This document shows positions 1 through 8,099 of a stretch of 42,224 nt of DNA, piece after piece. Numbering within the stretch: the stretch's first letter is position 1; each line of letters opens with the position of its first letter. The stretch spans positions 1-42,224 of the forward strand of contig DASTAY010000021.1 of the NCBI GenBank assembly GCA_035712345.1, written 5' to 3'. This stretch comes from VRUE01 sp035712345. Its GTDB lineage: Bacteria > Actinomycetota > Thermoleophilia > Solirubrobacterales > 70-9. Under the pieces are notes generated by a model that did no database searches, had not been told where the DNA came from, and worked only from the letters and a program-made list of their open reading frames with translations. The translations under genes were made by a program, and so were the position numbers.

Positions 1-24
1 CGGTACGGAGGCCGGACCCCGGAG

Positions 25-40
25 AGTCCCTCAAGGGACT
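25..40. other. Short hairpin in the leader upstream of rpsM
   Basis: AGTCCC (25-30) and GGGACT (35-40) pair around a TCAA loop. It lies in the 92-nt untranslated stretch before rpsM. It could be a processing, attenuation or termination structure between an upstream gene outside the window and rpsM. No T-tract follows. The rest of 1-92 holds only the rpsM ribosome-binding site (AAGGA around 80-84). Confidence 0.35.
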
Positions 41-92
41 GTCGGGAACGGACTGGGAACAGACCTCCGCATAGAAGAAGGAATACCGCCAC

Positions 93-467
93 ATGGCAAG
101 GCTCGTGGGCGTCGATCTTCCGCGCGACAAGCGCATGGAGATCGCGCTGACCTACATCTACGGCATCGGCCGTACCCGCTCGAACGAGATTCTCGCTGCG
201 ACGGGCATCGACAAGAACATGCGCACCAAGGACCTGACCGACGATCAGGTGACCGTTCTGCGTGACTACATCGAAGGCAACCTCAAGGTCGAGGGTGACC
301 TGCGCCGCGAAGTGCAGGCCGACATCCGCCGCAAGATCGAGATCGGCTGTTACCAGGGCCTGCGGCACCGCCGCGGCATGCCCGTGCGTGGCCAGCGGAC
401 CAAGACCAATGCGCGCACCCGCAAGGGCCCCAAGCGCACCATCGCCGGTAAGAAGAAGGCCAAGTAA
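93..467 (+). CDS. rpsM: 30S ribosomal protein S13
   Basis: S13 sits in the head of the 30S subunit and contacts the P-site tRNA and the 50S subunit through inter-subunit bridges. The 124-aa product starts MARLVGVDLP and carries the helix-hairpin-helix stretch YIYGIGRTRSNEIL near residues 22-35. Its basic C-terminal tail contains GQRTKTNARTRKGP around residues 100-113, the family signature. The length matches the family (about 118-126 aa). It is the first complete gene of the classic S13-S11-S4-alpha-L17 operon. The stop overlaps the rpsK ATG by one base (TAATG), so translation is coupled. Confidence 0.98.
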   Translation: MARLVGVDLPRDKRMEIALTYIYGIGRTRSNEILAATGIDKNMRTKDLTDDQVTVLRDYIEGNLKVEGDLRREVQADIRRKIEIGCYQGLRHRRGMPVRGQRTKTNARTRKGPKRTIAGKKKAK

Positions 468-883
468 TGCCACCCGCCAAGAAGAGCGCCTCGGCCCCGA
501 AGAAGGGCCAGAAGACCCGCCGCAGGGAAAAGAAGAACGTCCCGCACGGCGCCGCGCACATCAAGAGCACCTTCAACAACACGATCGTGTCGATCACCGA
601 CCCGAGCGGCGCCGTCATCAGCTGGGCGTCGTCCGGCCAGGTCGGCTTCAAGGGCTCGCGCAAGTCGACCCCCTTCGCCGCCCAGGTGACGGCCGACGCC
701 GCGGCCAAGAAAGGCATGGAGCACGGCCTCGAAAAAGTCGAAGTCTTCGCCAAGGGCGCCGGCTCGGGTCGCGAGACCGCGATCCGCTCGCTGCAGGCGG
801 CCGGCCTCGAGATCCTCGGGGTCAAGGACGTCTCGCCGCAGGCCCACAACGGCGTGCGGCCGAAGAAGCGGAGGCGCGTCTAG
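467..883 (+). CDS. rpsK: 30S ribosomal protein S11
   Basis: S11 lies on the 30S platform and helps form the mRNA exit channel near the Shine-Dalgarno helix. The 138-aa protein has a lysine-rich N-terminal extension (residues 1-25), the core containing NNTIVSITDPSGAVISWASSG, and the conserved C-terminal end HNGVRPKKRRRV. ATG overlaps the rpsM stop, and its own TAG stop overlaps the GTG of rpsD (TAGTG), so three ribosomal genes are tightly coupled. Confidence 0.98.
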   Translation: MPPAKKSASAPKKGQKTRRREKKNVPHGAAHIKSTFNNTIVSITDPSGAVISWASSGQVGFKGSRKSTPFAAQVTADAAAKKGMEHGLEKVEVFAKGAGSGRETAIRSLQAAGLEILGVKDVSPQAHNGVRPKKRRRV

Positions 884-1503
884 TGGCCCGCGACACCTCT
901 CCCCAGTGCAAGCAGTGCCGTCGTGAGGGCCAGAAGCTCTTCCTCAAGGGCGAGCGCTGCTTCACCGACAAGTGCGGCGTCGAGCGGCGCTCCTACCCTC
1001 CCGGCGAGCACGGCCGCGGGCGCATGCGCCAGTCCGAGTACCGCGTGCAGCTGCGCGAGAAGCAGAAGACGCGCCGCTACTACCAGGTGCTCGAGAGCCA
1101 GTTCCGCGCTTACTACGACAAGGCCTCGCGCCAGGACGGCGTCACCGGCGAGAACCTCCTGCGACTGCTGGAGTCCCGGCTCGACAACGTCCTCGTGCGG
1201 CTTGGCTTCGCCGCCTCGCGGCGCCAGGCCCGCCAGCTCGTCCGCCACGGGCACTGGCTGGTCAACGGCCGCCGCGTCGACGTCCCCTCCTACCAGGTGC
1301 GTCCCGAGGACGTGATCTCGATCAAGGCCGGCTCGGCGGCCACCGACACGATTCGCAAAGCAACCGAGCTCGTCTCGACCGTGCCGGCCTGGCTGCAGGC
1401 CGACCACGATTCGCTCACCGCCAAGGTCCTGCGCTATCCCGAGCGCGCGGAGATCTCGGCGCCGGTGCAGGAGCAGCTGATCGTCGAGCTGTACTCCAAG
1501 TAG
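883..1503 (+). CDS. rpsD: 30S ribosomal protein S4, zinc-binding form
   Basis: S4 nucleates 30S assembly by binding the 5' domain of 16S rRNA. The frame is open far upstream, but GTG at 883 overlaps the rpsK stop and yields a 206-aa protein starting MARDTSPQCKQC, which fits the family. Cys9, Cys12, Cys26 and Cys31 form a four-cysteine zinc site (the C+ type). The S4 RNA-binding domain spans about residues 97-160 (RLDNVLVRLGFAASRRQARQ). Many actinobacteria also carry a cysteine-free paralogue for zinc starvation; none is in this window. Confidence 0.97.
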   Translation: MARDTSPQCKQCRREGQKLFLKGERCFTDKCGVERRSYPPGEHGRGRMRQSEYRVQLREKQKTRRYYQVLESQFRAYYDKASRQDGVTGENLLRLLESRLDNVLVRLGFAASRRQARQLVRHGHWLVNGRRVDVPSYQVRPEDVISIKAGSAATDTIRKATELVSTVPAWLQADHDSLTAKVLRYPERAEISAPVQEQLIVELYSK

Positions 1504-1542
1504 CCCGGACCGATTTCTGAAACACCCATACGCAAGGAACTC

Positions 1543-2532
1543 ATGACCACTGACTTTCAGGTCCCTCGTATCACCGCAGAGAAAGCCGATGACCGTCGCG
1601 GCACGTTCACGATCGAGCCGCTCGACAAGGGCTTCGGCTACACCTTCGGCAACAGCCTCCGTCGTGTCCTGCTCTCCTCGCTGGGCGGCGCGGCCGTCAC
1701 CAGCGTTCGGATCGAGGGCGTCTCGCACGAGTTCTCCAGCGTGCCCGGCGTCAAAGAGGACGTCACCGACATCGTCCTCAACCTGAAGGACCTCGTCGTC
1801 CGCATGCACACCGACGCCGACGAGGTCGAGGCGCCGCTGGTGGCCACCGGTCCCGGTGAGGTCAAGGCCAAGGACATCGATCTGCCGTCCGGGGTGGAGA
1901 TCCTCAACCCCGACGCGCCGATCGCGACCCTCGAGAAGAAAACGAAACTCGAGGTCTACCTGACGATCGGCCGCGGCCGCGGCTACTCGCCGGCCGAGGA
2001 GAACAAGTCCGACGAGCAGCCGATCGGCGTGATCCCGATCGACTCGATCTTCTCGCCGATCCGTCGCGCCTCCTACGCGGTGGCCACCGCCCGCGTCGGC
2101 CAGCGGACCGACTTCGACAAACTGACCCTGGACCTGGAGACCGACGGCTCGATCGAGCCCGCCGCCGCGCTGCGCGAGGCCTCCGAGATCCTGATCAAGA
2201 CCCTGGCGATCTTCACCGACGCCGAGCGGGTCGAGGAACTGACCGCCCGCGAGGCGATCGCACCGCCGCTTCCCGGCGGCGACGCGCTCTCGGCGATCGG
2301 CAACGGCGGTGGCGCCGCCGCCAGCAACGGCCTCGACGAGATCCTGATCGAGGAGCTCGAGCTGGGCGTGCGCTCCTACAACTGCCTCAAGCGAGCCGGC
2401 GTGCAGACCGTCGGCGACCTGGTCCGCAAGACCCGCTCCGAGCTGAACGCGATCCCCAACTTCGGCTCGAAGTCGATCGAGGAAGTGATCGAGACCCTGC
2501 AGGCCCGCGGCCTCGATCTGAGTCAGGACTAG
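1543..2532 (+). CDS. rpoA: DNA-directed RNA polymerase subunit alpha
   Basis: The alpha subunit dimerises to scaffold RNA polymerase assembly, and its C-terminal domain contacts UP elements and activators. At 329 aa the length is normal. The N-terminal dimerisation and assembly domain (about residues 1-235) includes FGYTFGNSLRRVLLSSLGGAAVTS. A Gly/Ala-rich linker (about 245-262) leads to the alpha-CTD with two helix-hairpin-helix elements (ELGVRSYNCLKRAGVQTVGDL, then FGSKSIEEV). ATG 1543 follows an AAGGAA ribosome-binding site. It is fourth in the S13-S11-S4-alpha-L17 operon. Confidence 0.98.
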   Translation: MTTDFQVPRITAEKADDRRGTFTIEPLDKGFGYTFGNSLRRVLLSSLGGAAVTSVRIEGVSHEFSSVPGVKEDVTDIVLNLKDLVVRMHTDADEVEAPLVATGPGEVKAKDIDLPSGVEILNPDAPIATLEKKTKLEVYLTIGRGRGYSPAEENKSDEQPIGVIPIDSIFSPIRRASYAVATARVGQRTDFDKLTLDLETDGSIEPAAALREASEILIKTLAIFTDAERVEELTAREAIAPPLPGGDALSAIGNGGGAAASNGLDEILIEELELGVRSYNCLKRAGVQTVGDLVRKTRSELNAIPNFGSKSIEEVIETLQARGLDLSQD

Positions 2533-2560
2533 GCGGGCTGGAGCGAGGCCGGAGACCCCG

Positions 2561-2914
2561 ATGCGCCACCGCAAGAAGCGAAACAAACTCAGTCGCAACG
2601 CGTCGCATCGGGAGTCGCTGCTGTCCAACCTCTCCAAGCAGCTGATCGAGCACGAGCGGATCAAGACCAGCCAGGCCAAGGCCAAGGCGGTCAAGCCCGA
2701 GGTCGAGCAGCTGATCACGCTGGCCAAGCGGGGGGACCTGCACGCCCGGCGGCAAGCGCTCGCCACCCTGCACAACGACAAGTTCGTCGTGCACAAGCTG
2801 TTCGAGGAGGTCGCGCCGCGCTACGTCGAGCGGCCCGGCGGCTACACGCGGATCGTCAAGCTGGGCCCGCGGCGGTCGGACTCGACCGAGATGGTCTATC
2901 TGGAGCTCGTCTAG
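2561..2914 (+). CDS. rplQ: 50S ribosomal protein L17
   Basis: L17 binds 23S rRNA near the peptide exit tunnel. The 117-aa product has the family start MRHRKKRNKLSRNASHRESL and the end RRSDSTEMVYLELV. A GGAG ribosome-binding site precedes ATG 2561. It is the last gene of the ribosomal/RNAP operon. The usual downstream neighbour truA is present but on the opposite strand, separated by a long inverted-repeat element. Confidence 0.98.
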   Translation: MRHRKKRNKLSRNASHRESLLSNLSKQLIEHERIKTSQAKAKAVKPEVEQLITLAKRGDLHARRQALATLHNDKFVVHKLFEEVAPRYVERPGGYTRIVKLGPRRSDSTEMVYLELV

Positions 2915-2921
2915 CCGTTAG

Positions 2922-3047
2922 CGGGGAGGACAGGGTGTGTCCTCGTCTTGCTGGGTTTTTCGCCAGAGGAGCTTTACGGCCGTCCGAGATCGTTGTTGGG
3001 GCGAAAAACGGACGCCGCTGCGTCGAGGACACACCCTGCCCTCCCCG
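2922..3047 (-). repeat. Nested-hairpin element E1, between rplQ and truA
   Basis: Outer arms 2922-2945 and 3024-3047 pair over 24 bp with a single T/C difference (a G-U pair). Inside, GTTTTTCGCC (2955-2964) pairs with GGCGAAAAAC (3000-3009). Read on the minus strand the spacing is: arm, 15 nt, TTTTTCG, 39 nt, CGAAAAA, 10 nt, arm. This matches element 6697-6826, and the two share GCAGCGGCGTCC, TTTTTCGCCCCAA and GGCGAAAAACCCAGCAA. It fills the convergent gap between rplQ and truA and could act as a two-way terminator, but stretches inside the loop are conserved, which a terminator would not need. Confidence 0.85.
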
Positions 3048-3122
3048 TTCAGAGCCAAGCTCTCTCAGTAGCTGAGTAGCGCGTATCCGAGATTGACCAC
3101 ACCAGAGTGGGGTCAATGTCGG

Positions 3123-3857
3123 TTACGCGTAGCTGACTGACTCCAGGTAGAGGCCGTGGGGTGGGGCAGTGTCGCCTGCCGCGTCGCGGGAGGCACCTGT
3201 GAGCAGCTCCGTAAAGCCTTTGAGGGTTCGGCGGCCTCGCCCTACCTCCAACATGGTGCCGACGAGGACGCGGACCATGTTGCGCATGAAAGCGTCGGCG
3301 GTGATGCGGAACTCGAGGATCTCGCCCGTCTGCTGCCAGGAGGCGGCGAGGATGTTGCGGTCGAAGCGGACGTGGTCGGTCTGGGTGGGGGTGAAGGCGG
3401 TGAAGTCGTGGGTGCCGGGGAGCGCCGCGGCGCAGGCCTGGAGGGCCTCGAAGTCGATGGGATGCGGCCACCAGAGCGCGCGCCCCTGCTCGAACGGGCT
3501 CGGCGCCGAGCGGGCCAGGAGCCGGTAGAGGTAGCTGCGCGACTTGGCGCTGTGGCGGGCGTCGAAGCCGTCCGCGGCGACAGCCGAAGCGGTGACCACG
3601 ACGTCGTCCGGCCCGACGCCGTTGAGCCGCCGGGCCAGGTCGTCTCCGACCGAGGCGCGGGTGACGAAGCTCGCCACCTGTCCCAGCGCGTGCACACCGC
3701 TGTCGGTCCGGCCCGCCACGGTCAGCTGCACCGCCTCACGCAGCACTGTGGTCAGGGCCGCCTCGAGCTCGCCTTGGACCGTGCGCAGCCCAGGCTGGGC
3801 CGCCCAGCCCTTGAAGCCGCGCCCGTCGTATTCGATATCGAGCCGGACCGTGGTCAC
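3123..3857 (-). CDS. truA: tRNA pseudouridine(38-40) synthase TruA
   Basis: TruA isomerises uridines 38-40 in the anticodon arm of many tRNAs. GTG 3857 overlaps the ligA stop (GTGA) and gives a 244-aa protein starting MTTVRLDIEYDGRGFKGW. The catalytic aspartate is Asp52 in AGRTDSGVHALGQ. The second conserved block, KSRSYLYRLL, and the C-terminal MRNMVRVLVGTMLEVG are present. It is the last gene of surE-ligA-truA. In many Gram-positive genomes truA follows rplQ on the same strand; here it faces rplQ instead. Confidence 0.96.
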   Translation of the reverse strand: MTTVRLDIEYDGRGFKGWAAQPGLRTVQGELEAALTTVLREAVQLTVAGRTDSGVHALGQVASFVTRASVGDDLARRLNGVGPDDVVVTASAVAADGFDARHSAKSRSYLYRLLARSAPSPFEQGRALWWPHPIDFEALQACAAALPGTHDFTAFTPTQTDHVRFDRNILAASWQQTGEILEFRITADAFMRNMVRVLVGTMLEVGRGRRTLKGFTELLTGASRDAAGDTAPPHGLYLESVSYA

Positions 3858-5872
3858 GCGAGCAAGGCGCGCAGGCCGGCCTCGTCGAGGATCTCGGTCT
3901 CGAGCTTCTCCGCCTTGGCCAGCTTCGAGCCCGGATTCTCGCCGGCGACGACGTAATCGGTCTTCTTCGAGACCGAGTTGACCACCTTGCCGCCGGCCGC
4001 TTTGATCAGCGCCGCCGCCTCCTCGCGGGTCAGCTCGGGCAGGGCGCCGGTGAGGACGAGGGTCTTGCCCTCGAGCGGGCCGCCCTCGGCGCGCCGTTCG
4101 GAGGCGTCCTGCTCGAGCCTGAGCCCCTTTTGGCGAAGCTTCTCCACGAGCGCCCAGGTCGCCTCGTCGGCCAGCGACTCGGCGATCTGCACGGCCATGA
4201 TCGGTCCCACGCCCTCGACCTCCTCGATCAGCTCCGGGTCGGCCTCGTGCAGCGCGTCTATGGAGCCGAAGTGGTCGGCCAGCGCCTCGGCGGTGACGGA
4301 GCCGACCCCCGGCAGCCCGAGCGCATAGAGGACGCGTTTGAACGGCCGCGCCCGCGATGCCCCGATCGCCGCGACCAGGTTGCGCGCCGAGACCTCGCCG
4401 AAGCCCTCGAGGCCGGCCAGGCGATCCTCGTCGAGCTCGTAGATGTCGGCGACATCGGTGATCAGGCCTTCGTCGAGGAAGCGCAGGGCCTGCTTCTCGC
4501 CGAGGCCGTCGATGTCCATCGCGCCCCGGCTGACGAAGTGCTTGACGTGCTGGAAGGACTGGCCGGGGCAGCCGGAGCGGTTGGGGCAGATCGTGAAGAC
4601 CGCGTCCTCGGGCTTGACCGTCCGCGTGCCGCAGGCGGGGCACCTCTTCGGCGGCTTCGGTTTGCGCGCGCCCTTCTTGCGCCGCTGGGGCAGCGGAGCG
4701 ACGACCTGGGGGATCACGTCGCCGGCGCGCATCACCACGACCTCGTCGCCGACCCGCACGTCCTTGCGCGCCAGGTCCTCCTCGTTGTGCAGCGTCGCGG
4801 TCGAGACGGTGACGCCGCCGACGTGGACCGGCTCGAGCATCGCGAAGGGGACCAGGTGGCCGGTGCGGCCGACGTTCCAGACGACGTCGAGCAGTTTCGT
4901 CGTCGCCGTCGTCGGCGCGAACTTCCAGGCGATCGCCCAGCGCGGCTCGCGCCCGACGACGCCCAGCTCGCGCCACATCGCCCGCTCGTCGATCTTGACG
5001 ACGACACCGTCGATCTCGTAGTCGAGCTGCTCGCGCCGCTCCTCCCACCAGCGACAGCGCTCGACCACCGAGTCGATCTCCGCGTGCTGGTCGGTGTCGG
5101 GATTGACCTTGAAGCCGTGCTCGCGCAGCCAGGCGATCTCCTCGCCGTGGGTGGGGGGGTCGAGGCCGCGCATCGCGCCGAGCCCGTAGCACCAGATCGA
5201 CAGCGGCCGTTCGGCCGCCAGCGCCGGGTCGAGCTGGCGGATCGAGCCGGCCGCCGAGTTGCGCGGATTCGCGAAGGCAGCTTCGCCCGCCTCGGCGCGA
5301 CGCTCGTTCAGGGCTTTGAAGTCGGCGATCGGCAGGTAGACCTCGCCCCGCACTTCGACCAGCTCGGGGGCGTCGTCGATGCTCAGGGGGATCGCGCCGA
5401 TCGTGCGCAGGTTGCGCGTCACGTCCTCGCCGATGCGGCCATCACCGCGCGTCGCGCCGCGAGCCAGCACGCCGTTCTCGTAGGTCAGCGTGATCGCCAG
5501 CCCGTCGATCTTCGGCTCGGTCGTATAGCTGAACTCGGCGGCGCTGATGTCCAGCCGTTTGAGGTGGTTGCGCACGCGCGTCTCCCAGGCGCGCAGCTCC
5601 TCCTCGTTACGGGCGTTGGCGAGCGAGAGCATCTGCTCGCGGTGCTCGACCTGCTCGAAGCGGTCCAATGGCGGTGCGCCGACCCGCTGCGTCGGTGAGT
5701 CGGGCGTCCGCAGCTCCGGGTGGTCGGCCTCGATCGCCCGCAGCTCGTCGAGCAGTTCGTCGTACTCGTCGTCGCCGATCGTCGGGTCGTCGAGGACGTA
5801 GTAGCGGTGGTTGTGGCCCGCGAGCTCGCGGCGCAGCTCCTCCGCCCGCTGCTCGTCGGCGGCGGCGCTCAC
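3854..5872 (-). CDS. ligA: NAD-dependent DNA ligase LigA
   Basis: LigA seals nicks in replication and repair, using NAD to adenylate an active-site lysine. The 672-aa protein begins with domain Ia (HNHRYYVLDDPTIGDDEYDEL, about residues 20-40). The adenylation domain has Lys121 in the KIDG motif, followed by an OB fold. A four-cysteine zinc finger (CPACGTRT...CPNRSGCPGQ) comes next, then helix-hairpin-helix repeats and a C-terminal BRCT domain (about 595-672). The start is GTG 5872, overlapping the surE stop by 4 nt (GTGA); the ligA stop overlaps truA in the same way. Translation of the three genes is therefore probably coupled. Confidence 0.97.
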   Translation of the reverse strand: MSAAADEQRAEELRRELAGHNHRYYVLDDPTIGDDEYDELLDELRAIEADHPELRTPDSPTQRVGAPPLDRFEQVEHREQMLSLANARNEEELRAWETRVRNHLKRLDISAAEFSYTTEPKIDGLAITLTYENGVLARGATRGDGRIGEDVTRNLRTIGAIPLSIDDAPELVEVRGEVYLPIADFKALNERRAEAGEAAFANPRNSAAGSIRQLDPALAAERPLSIWCYGLGAMRGLDPPTHGEEIAWLREHGFKVNPDTDQHAEIDSVVERCRWWEERREQLDYEIDGVVVKIDERAMWRELGVVGREPRWAIAWKFAPTTATTKLLDVVWNVGRTGHLVPFAMLEPVHVGGVTVSTATLHNEEDLARKDVRVGDEVVVMRAGDVIPQVVAPLPQRRKKGARKPKPPKRCPACGTRTVKPEDAVFTICPNRSGCPGQSFQHVKHFVSRGAMDIDGLGEKQALRFLDEGLITDVADIYELDEDRLAGLEGFGEVSARNLVAAIGASRARPFKRVLYALGLPGVGSVTAEALADHFGSIDALHEADPELIEEVEGVGPIMAVQIAESLADEATWALVEKLRQKGLRLEQDASERRAEGGPLEGKTLVLTGALPELTREEAAALIKAAGGKVVNSVSKKTDYVVAGENPGSKLAKAEKLETEILDEAGLRALLA

Positions 5873-6681
5873 ACCGAGGAGGGGGCGCTCGCCGCCAGCA
5901 TCTGCTCCAGCGGCCAGCTGCGCAGGCGATCGAGCTCGCCGTGGTCGGTGAGGTCGAAGTGGATCGGCGTGACCGCGATCCTGCCCTGGGAGACCGCCAT
6001 CAGATCCGTCCCGTCGAGCTCCTCGAAGCCCGGCTGCCAGCCGTAGATCTCGTAACGGCGGCGGTTGTCCCCGTCCTCGGAGACGAGCTTCAGCTCGTCG
6101 TTGTAGATCCGTTTGCCGAGCCTGGTCACCTCGACCCCGTTCGGCTCGCCGGCGGGGCAGTTGACGTTGACCAGGGTCTTCGGCGGCATCGGGGCGTCGA
6201 TCAGCCCTCCGACGAGCTGAGCGAGGAAGGGCGCGGCGACCGAGAAGTCGAAGCGGCCGCTGACGTATCCCATGCCGCCGCCGGAGGATTGCTGGGAGAT
6301 CGCCACCGCCGGGATGCCGAGGACGATCCCCTCGAAGGCGGCCGCGACCGTGCCCGAGTAGGTGATGTCGTCGCCGAGGTTGGCGCCATGGTTGATCCCC
6401 GAGACGATCAGGTCGGGCCGCTCGCCGACGAGGCCCAGCTCGGCGAAGCGGACGCAGTCGACCGGGGTGCCGTCGGTCGCGAAGCCGCGGTCCCCGTCGC
6501 CGAACTCGACCTCCTCGACGCTCAGCGGCGAGCGCGTCGTGATGCTGCGCGCCGTCGCGCTCCGATTCGAGTCCGGCGCGACCACGTCCACCTCGACCCC
6601 GTCCAGCTCGCGCAGGGCCCGCCGCGCAGCCTGCAGCCCCGGAGCCGAAATCCCGTCGTCATTGGTAAGCAGCACGCGCAC
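5869..6681 (-). CDS. surE: 5'/3'-nucleotidase SurE
   Basis: SurE is a metal-dependent phosphatase acting on nucleoside monophosphates, linked to stationary-phase survival. The frame is open far upstream, but the family start MRVLLTNDDGISAPG fixes GTG 6681 (270 aa). Asp8 and Asp9 are the metal ligands, NRSATARS supplies the conserved Ser, and SGINHGANLGDD the conserved Asn. A -10 box TAGAAT (6694-6689) lies 7 nt before the GTG with no room for a leader, so the mRNA is probably leaderless. The promoter region runs into the arm of element 6697-6826. It is first gene of surE-ligA-truA. Confidence 0.95.
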   Translation of the reverse strand: MRVLLTNDDGISAPGLQAARRALRELDGVEVDVVAPDSNRSATARSITTRSPLSVEEVEFGDGDRGFATDGTPVDCVRFAELGLVGERPDLIVSGINHGANLGDDITYSGTVAAAFEGIVLGIPAVAISQQSSGGGMGYVSGRFDFSVAAPFLAQLVGGLIDAPMPPKTLVNVNCPAGEPNGVEVTRLGKRIYNDELKLVSEDGDNRRRYEIYGWQPGFEELDGTDLMAVSQGRIAVTPIHFDLTDHGELDRLRSWPLEQMLAASAPSSV

Positions 6682-6696
6682 TCGGCCGATTCTAGG

Positions 6697-6826
6697 GACG
6701 GGGGAGGAGGGGGTGTCCCCGCGGCAGCGGCGTCCTCTTTTTCGCCCCAAATAGCTCCGGGCGGCAGCTTCAAGAGTCTCCCGGCGAAAAACCCAGCAAC
6801 GCGGGGACACCCCCTCCTCCCCCGTC
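6697..6826 (+). repeat. Nested-hairpin element E2, between surE and the PBP4-type gene
   Basis: Outer arms 6697-6722 and 6801-6826 are perfectly complementary over 26 bp. The inner stem TTTTTCGCC (6738-6746) pairs with GGCGAAAAA (6783-6791). Spacing is: arm, 15 nt, TTTTTCG, 40 nt, CGAAAAA, 9 nt, arm. The loop contains CGGGCGGCAGCT, also found in element 37184-37292. The right arm includes two bases of the stop codon of the carboxypeptidase gene. The left arm covers the -35 region expected for surE. Confidence 0.9.
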
Positions 6827-8057
6827 AGTAGGACGCGACGGCCCCCGCGATCTTGTCCTGCTCGTAGTGCGCCAGGGTGAGGTCGCTGACGCCGTTCATC
6901 AGGATCGAGAAGAGCATCGTGCGGCCGCTGCGGTTGAAGCAGACGCCGGAGAGGGCGCTGACGCCGGTCAGGGTGCCGGTCTTGGTGTGGCAGCGACCAT
7001 CCGCGGCGGTGCCGTGCATGCGGTCGGCGACCGTGCCGGTGTGGCCGGCGAGCGCCAGGTCGCCGATGAATTCTTCCCCCACCGGGGACAGGCGCATCGC
7101 CTGGAGGAGGGCGACGACCTGGAAGGGCGACGCGCGGTTGCCGCGGCTCAGGCCGGAGCCGTCGACGGCGTGGATGCCGGAGCCGTGAGCCCGGGCGAAG
7201 CGCTCGACCACGCTCGTGCCGGCCGCGGTCGTGCCGGCTGCGCCGAAGTGGGCGCCCAGCAGCTTCGCCAGCATCTCGGCGAGGAAGTTGTTCGAGTAGA
7301 CGTCGGTGGCGGCGACGAGCTGGGACATCGTCGGCGAGCGCAGGCTGCCGATCGCCTGCGCGCCCGGCGGGGCGACGCCGCGGGCCACCTGCGTGCGGAT
7401 CGAGATGCCGCCGGTCCGCAGCGCCTCCACGAGCTTTCTCGCCGCGAGCCGGGCCGGGTCGGAGGAGAAGCCCTGGCTGATCGAGCCGCGGTAGCCGGAG
7501 TCGAAGGAGAGGCCGGACAGCGGCCCGATGTAGGGGCTGGTCGCGTAGCCCGAGTCGGCGACGCCGCGCAGGCGGTCGAAGACGCTGTCGTCGTCGTATA
7601 GCCGCCCGGTGACGCGGCGCACTCCATCCGCCCGCAACTGCCCCTCGAGCGCGAGCAGGTCGGTGCCGAGCCCGCCGCCGTAGCGGTCGTAGAAGGAGGG
7701 AACGCCGAGCGTCGGGTCGCCGCCGCCCTGTAGCCAGAGGCTGCCGTGCAGGACGCCGTGCGCGTCGACCGCGCCGTCGGTGAGCAGCTTGGTGACGACG
7801 CGGTACCCGGGCCCGAAGCGCGTCAGCGCGGCCGAGGTCGTGAAGAGCTTGGTGTTCGACGCCAGCGTGCGCGGCCGCGTCGCCGCCTGCGCACAGAGCG
7901 GCTTGCCGGTTTCGGCGTCGACGACCAGCAATCCGCTCGCCGCGCCACCGCCATAAACCAGCCGTCGCTTCATTTCCTGGCAGCCCTTGCCGGCCCCACT
8001 TGCCGCAGTGGGAAGGAGAAGCAAGAGGAGGAGCAGGCAGAGTGAAGCTCGTTTCAT
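6825..8057 (-). CDS. dacB: D-alanyl-D-alanine carboxypeptidase/endopeptidase, PBP4 type (peptidase family S13)
   Basis: Low-molecular-weight penicillin-binding proteins of this family trim or cleave peptidoglycan cross-links outside the membrane. ATG 8057 gives 410 aa with a clear signal peptide (MKRASLC, eight leucines, then PTAASG). The three active-site motifs are present: S67-N-T-K70 (SxxK), YSNNFLAEML (SxN, near 258) and HTKTGTLTG (KTG, near 358). An ATG five codons upstream (8072) is in frame but would add residues ahead of a good signal peptide. It is divergent from the patatin gene, with an inverted-repeat element between them. Confidence 0.9.
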   Translation of the reverse strand: MKRASLCLLLLLLLLPTAASGAGKGCQEMKRRLVYGGGAASGLLVVDAETGKPLCAQAATRPRTLASNTKLFTTSAALTRFGPGYRVVTKLLTDGAVDAHGVLHGSLWLQGGGDPTLGVPSFYDRYGGGLGTDLLALEGQLRADGVRRVTGRLYDDDSVFDRLRGVADSGYATSPYIGPLSGLSFDSGYRGSISQGFSSDPARLAARKLVEALRTGGISIRTQVARGVAPPGAQAIGSLRSPTMSQLVAATDVYSNNFLAEMLAKLLGAHFGAAGTTAAGTSVVERFARAHGSGIHAVDGSGLSRGNRASPFQVVALLQAMRLSPVGEEFIGDLALAGHTGTVADRMHGTAADGRCHTKTGTLTGVSALSGVCFNRSGRTMLFSILMNGVSDLTLAHYEQDKIAGAVASY

Positions 8058-8099
8058 TGCAGGTACCAACACGAGAGCCAGACAAGGTAGCGGGGAGCA

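Noticed and set aside
880..2796. A 638-codon open frame antisense to rpsD, rpoA and rplQ
   Set aside because: Long antisense frames are expected in G+C-rich coding DNA; the translation is low-complexity and the sense genes are certain.
2951..3010. Element E1 as an ordinary intrinsic terminator
   Set aside because: The T-run lies inside the inner stem, not after it, and the internal loops are conserved in other elements that are not at gene ends.
4130..5698. A 522-codon open frame antisense to ligA
   Set aside because: Codon shadow of ligA with Asp/Leu/Arg-rich, featureless translation and no start signals.
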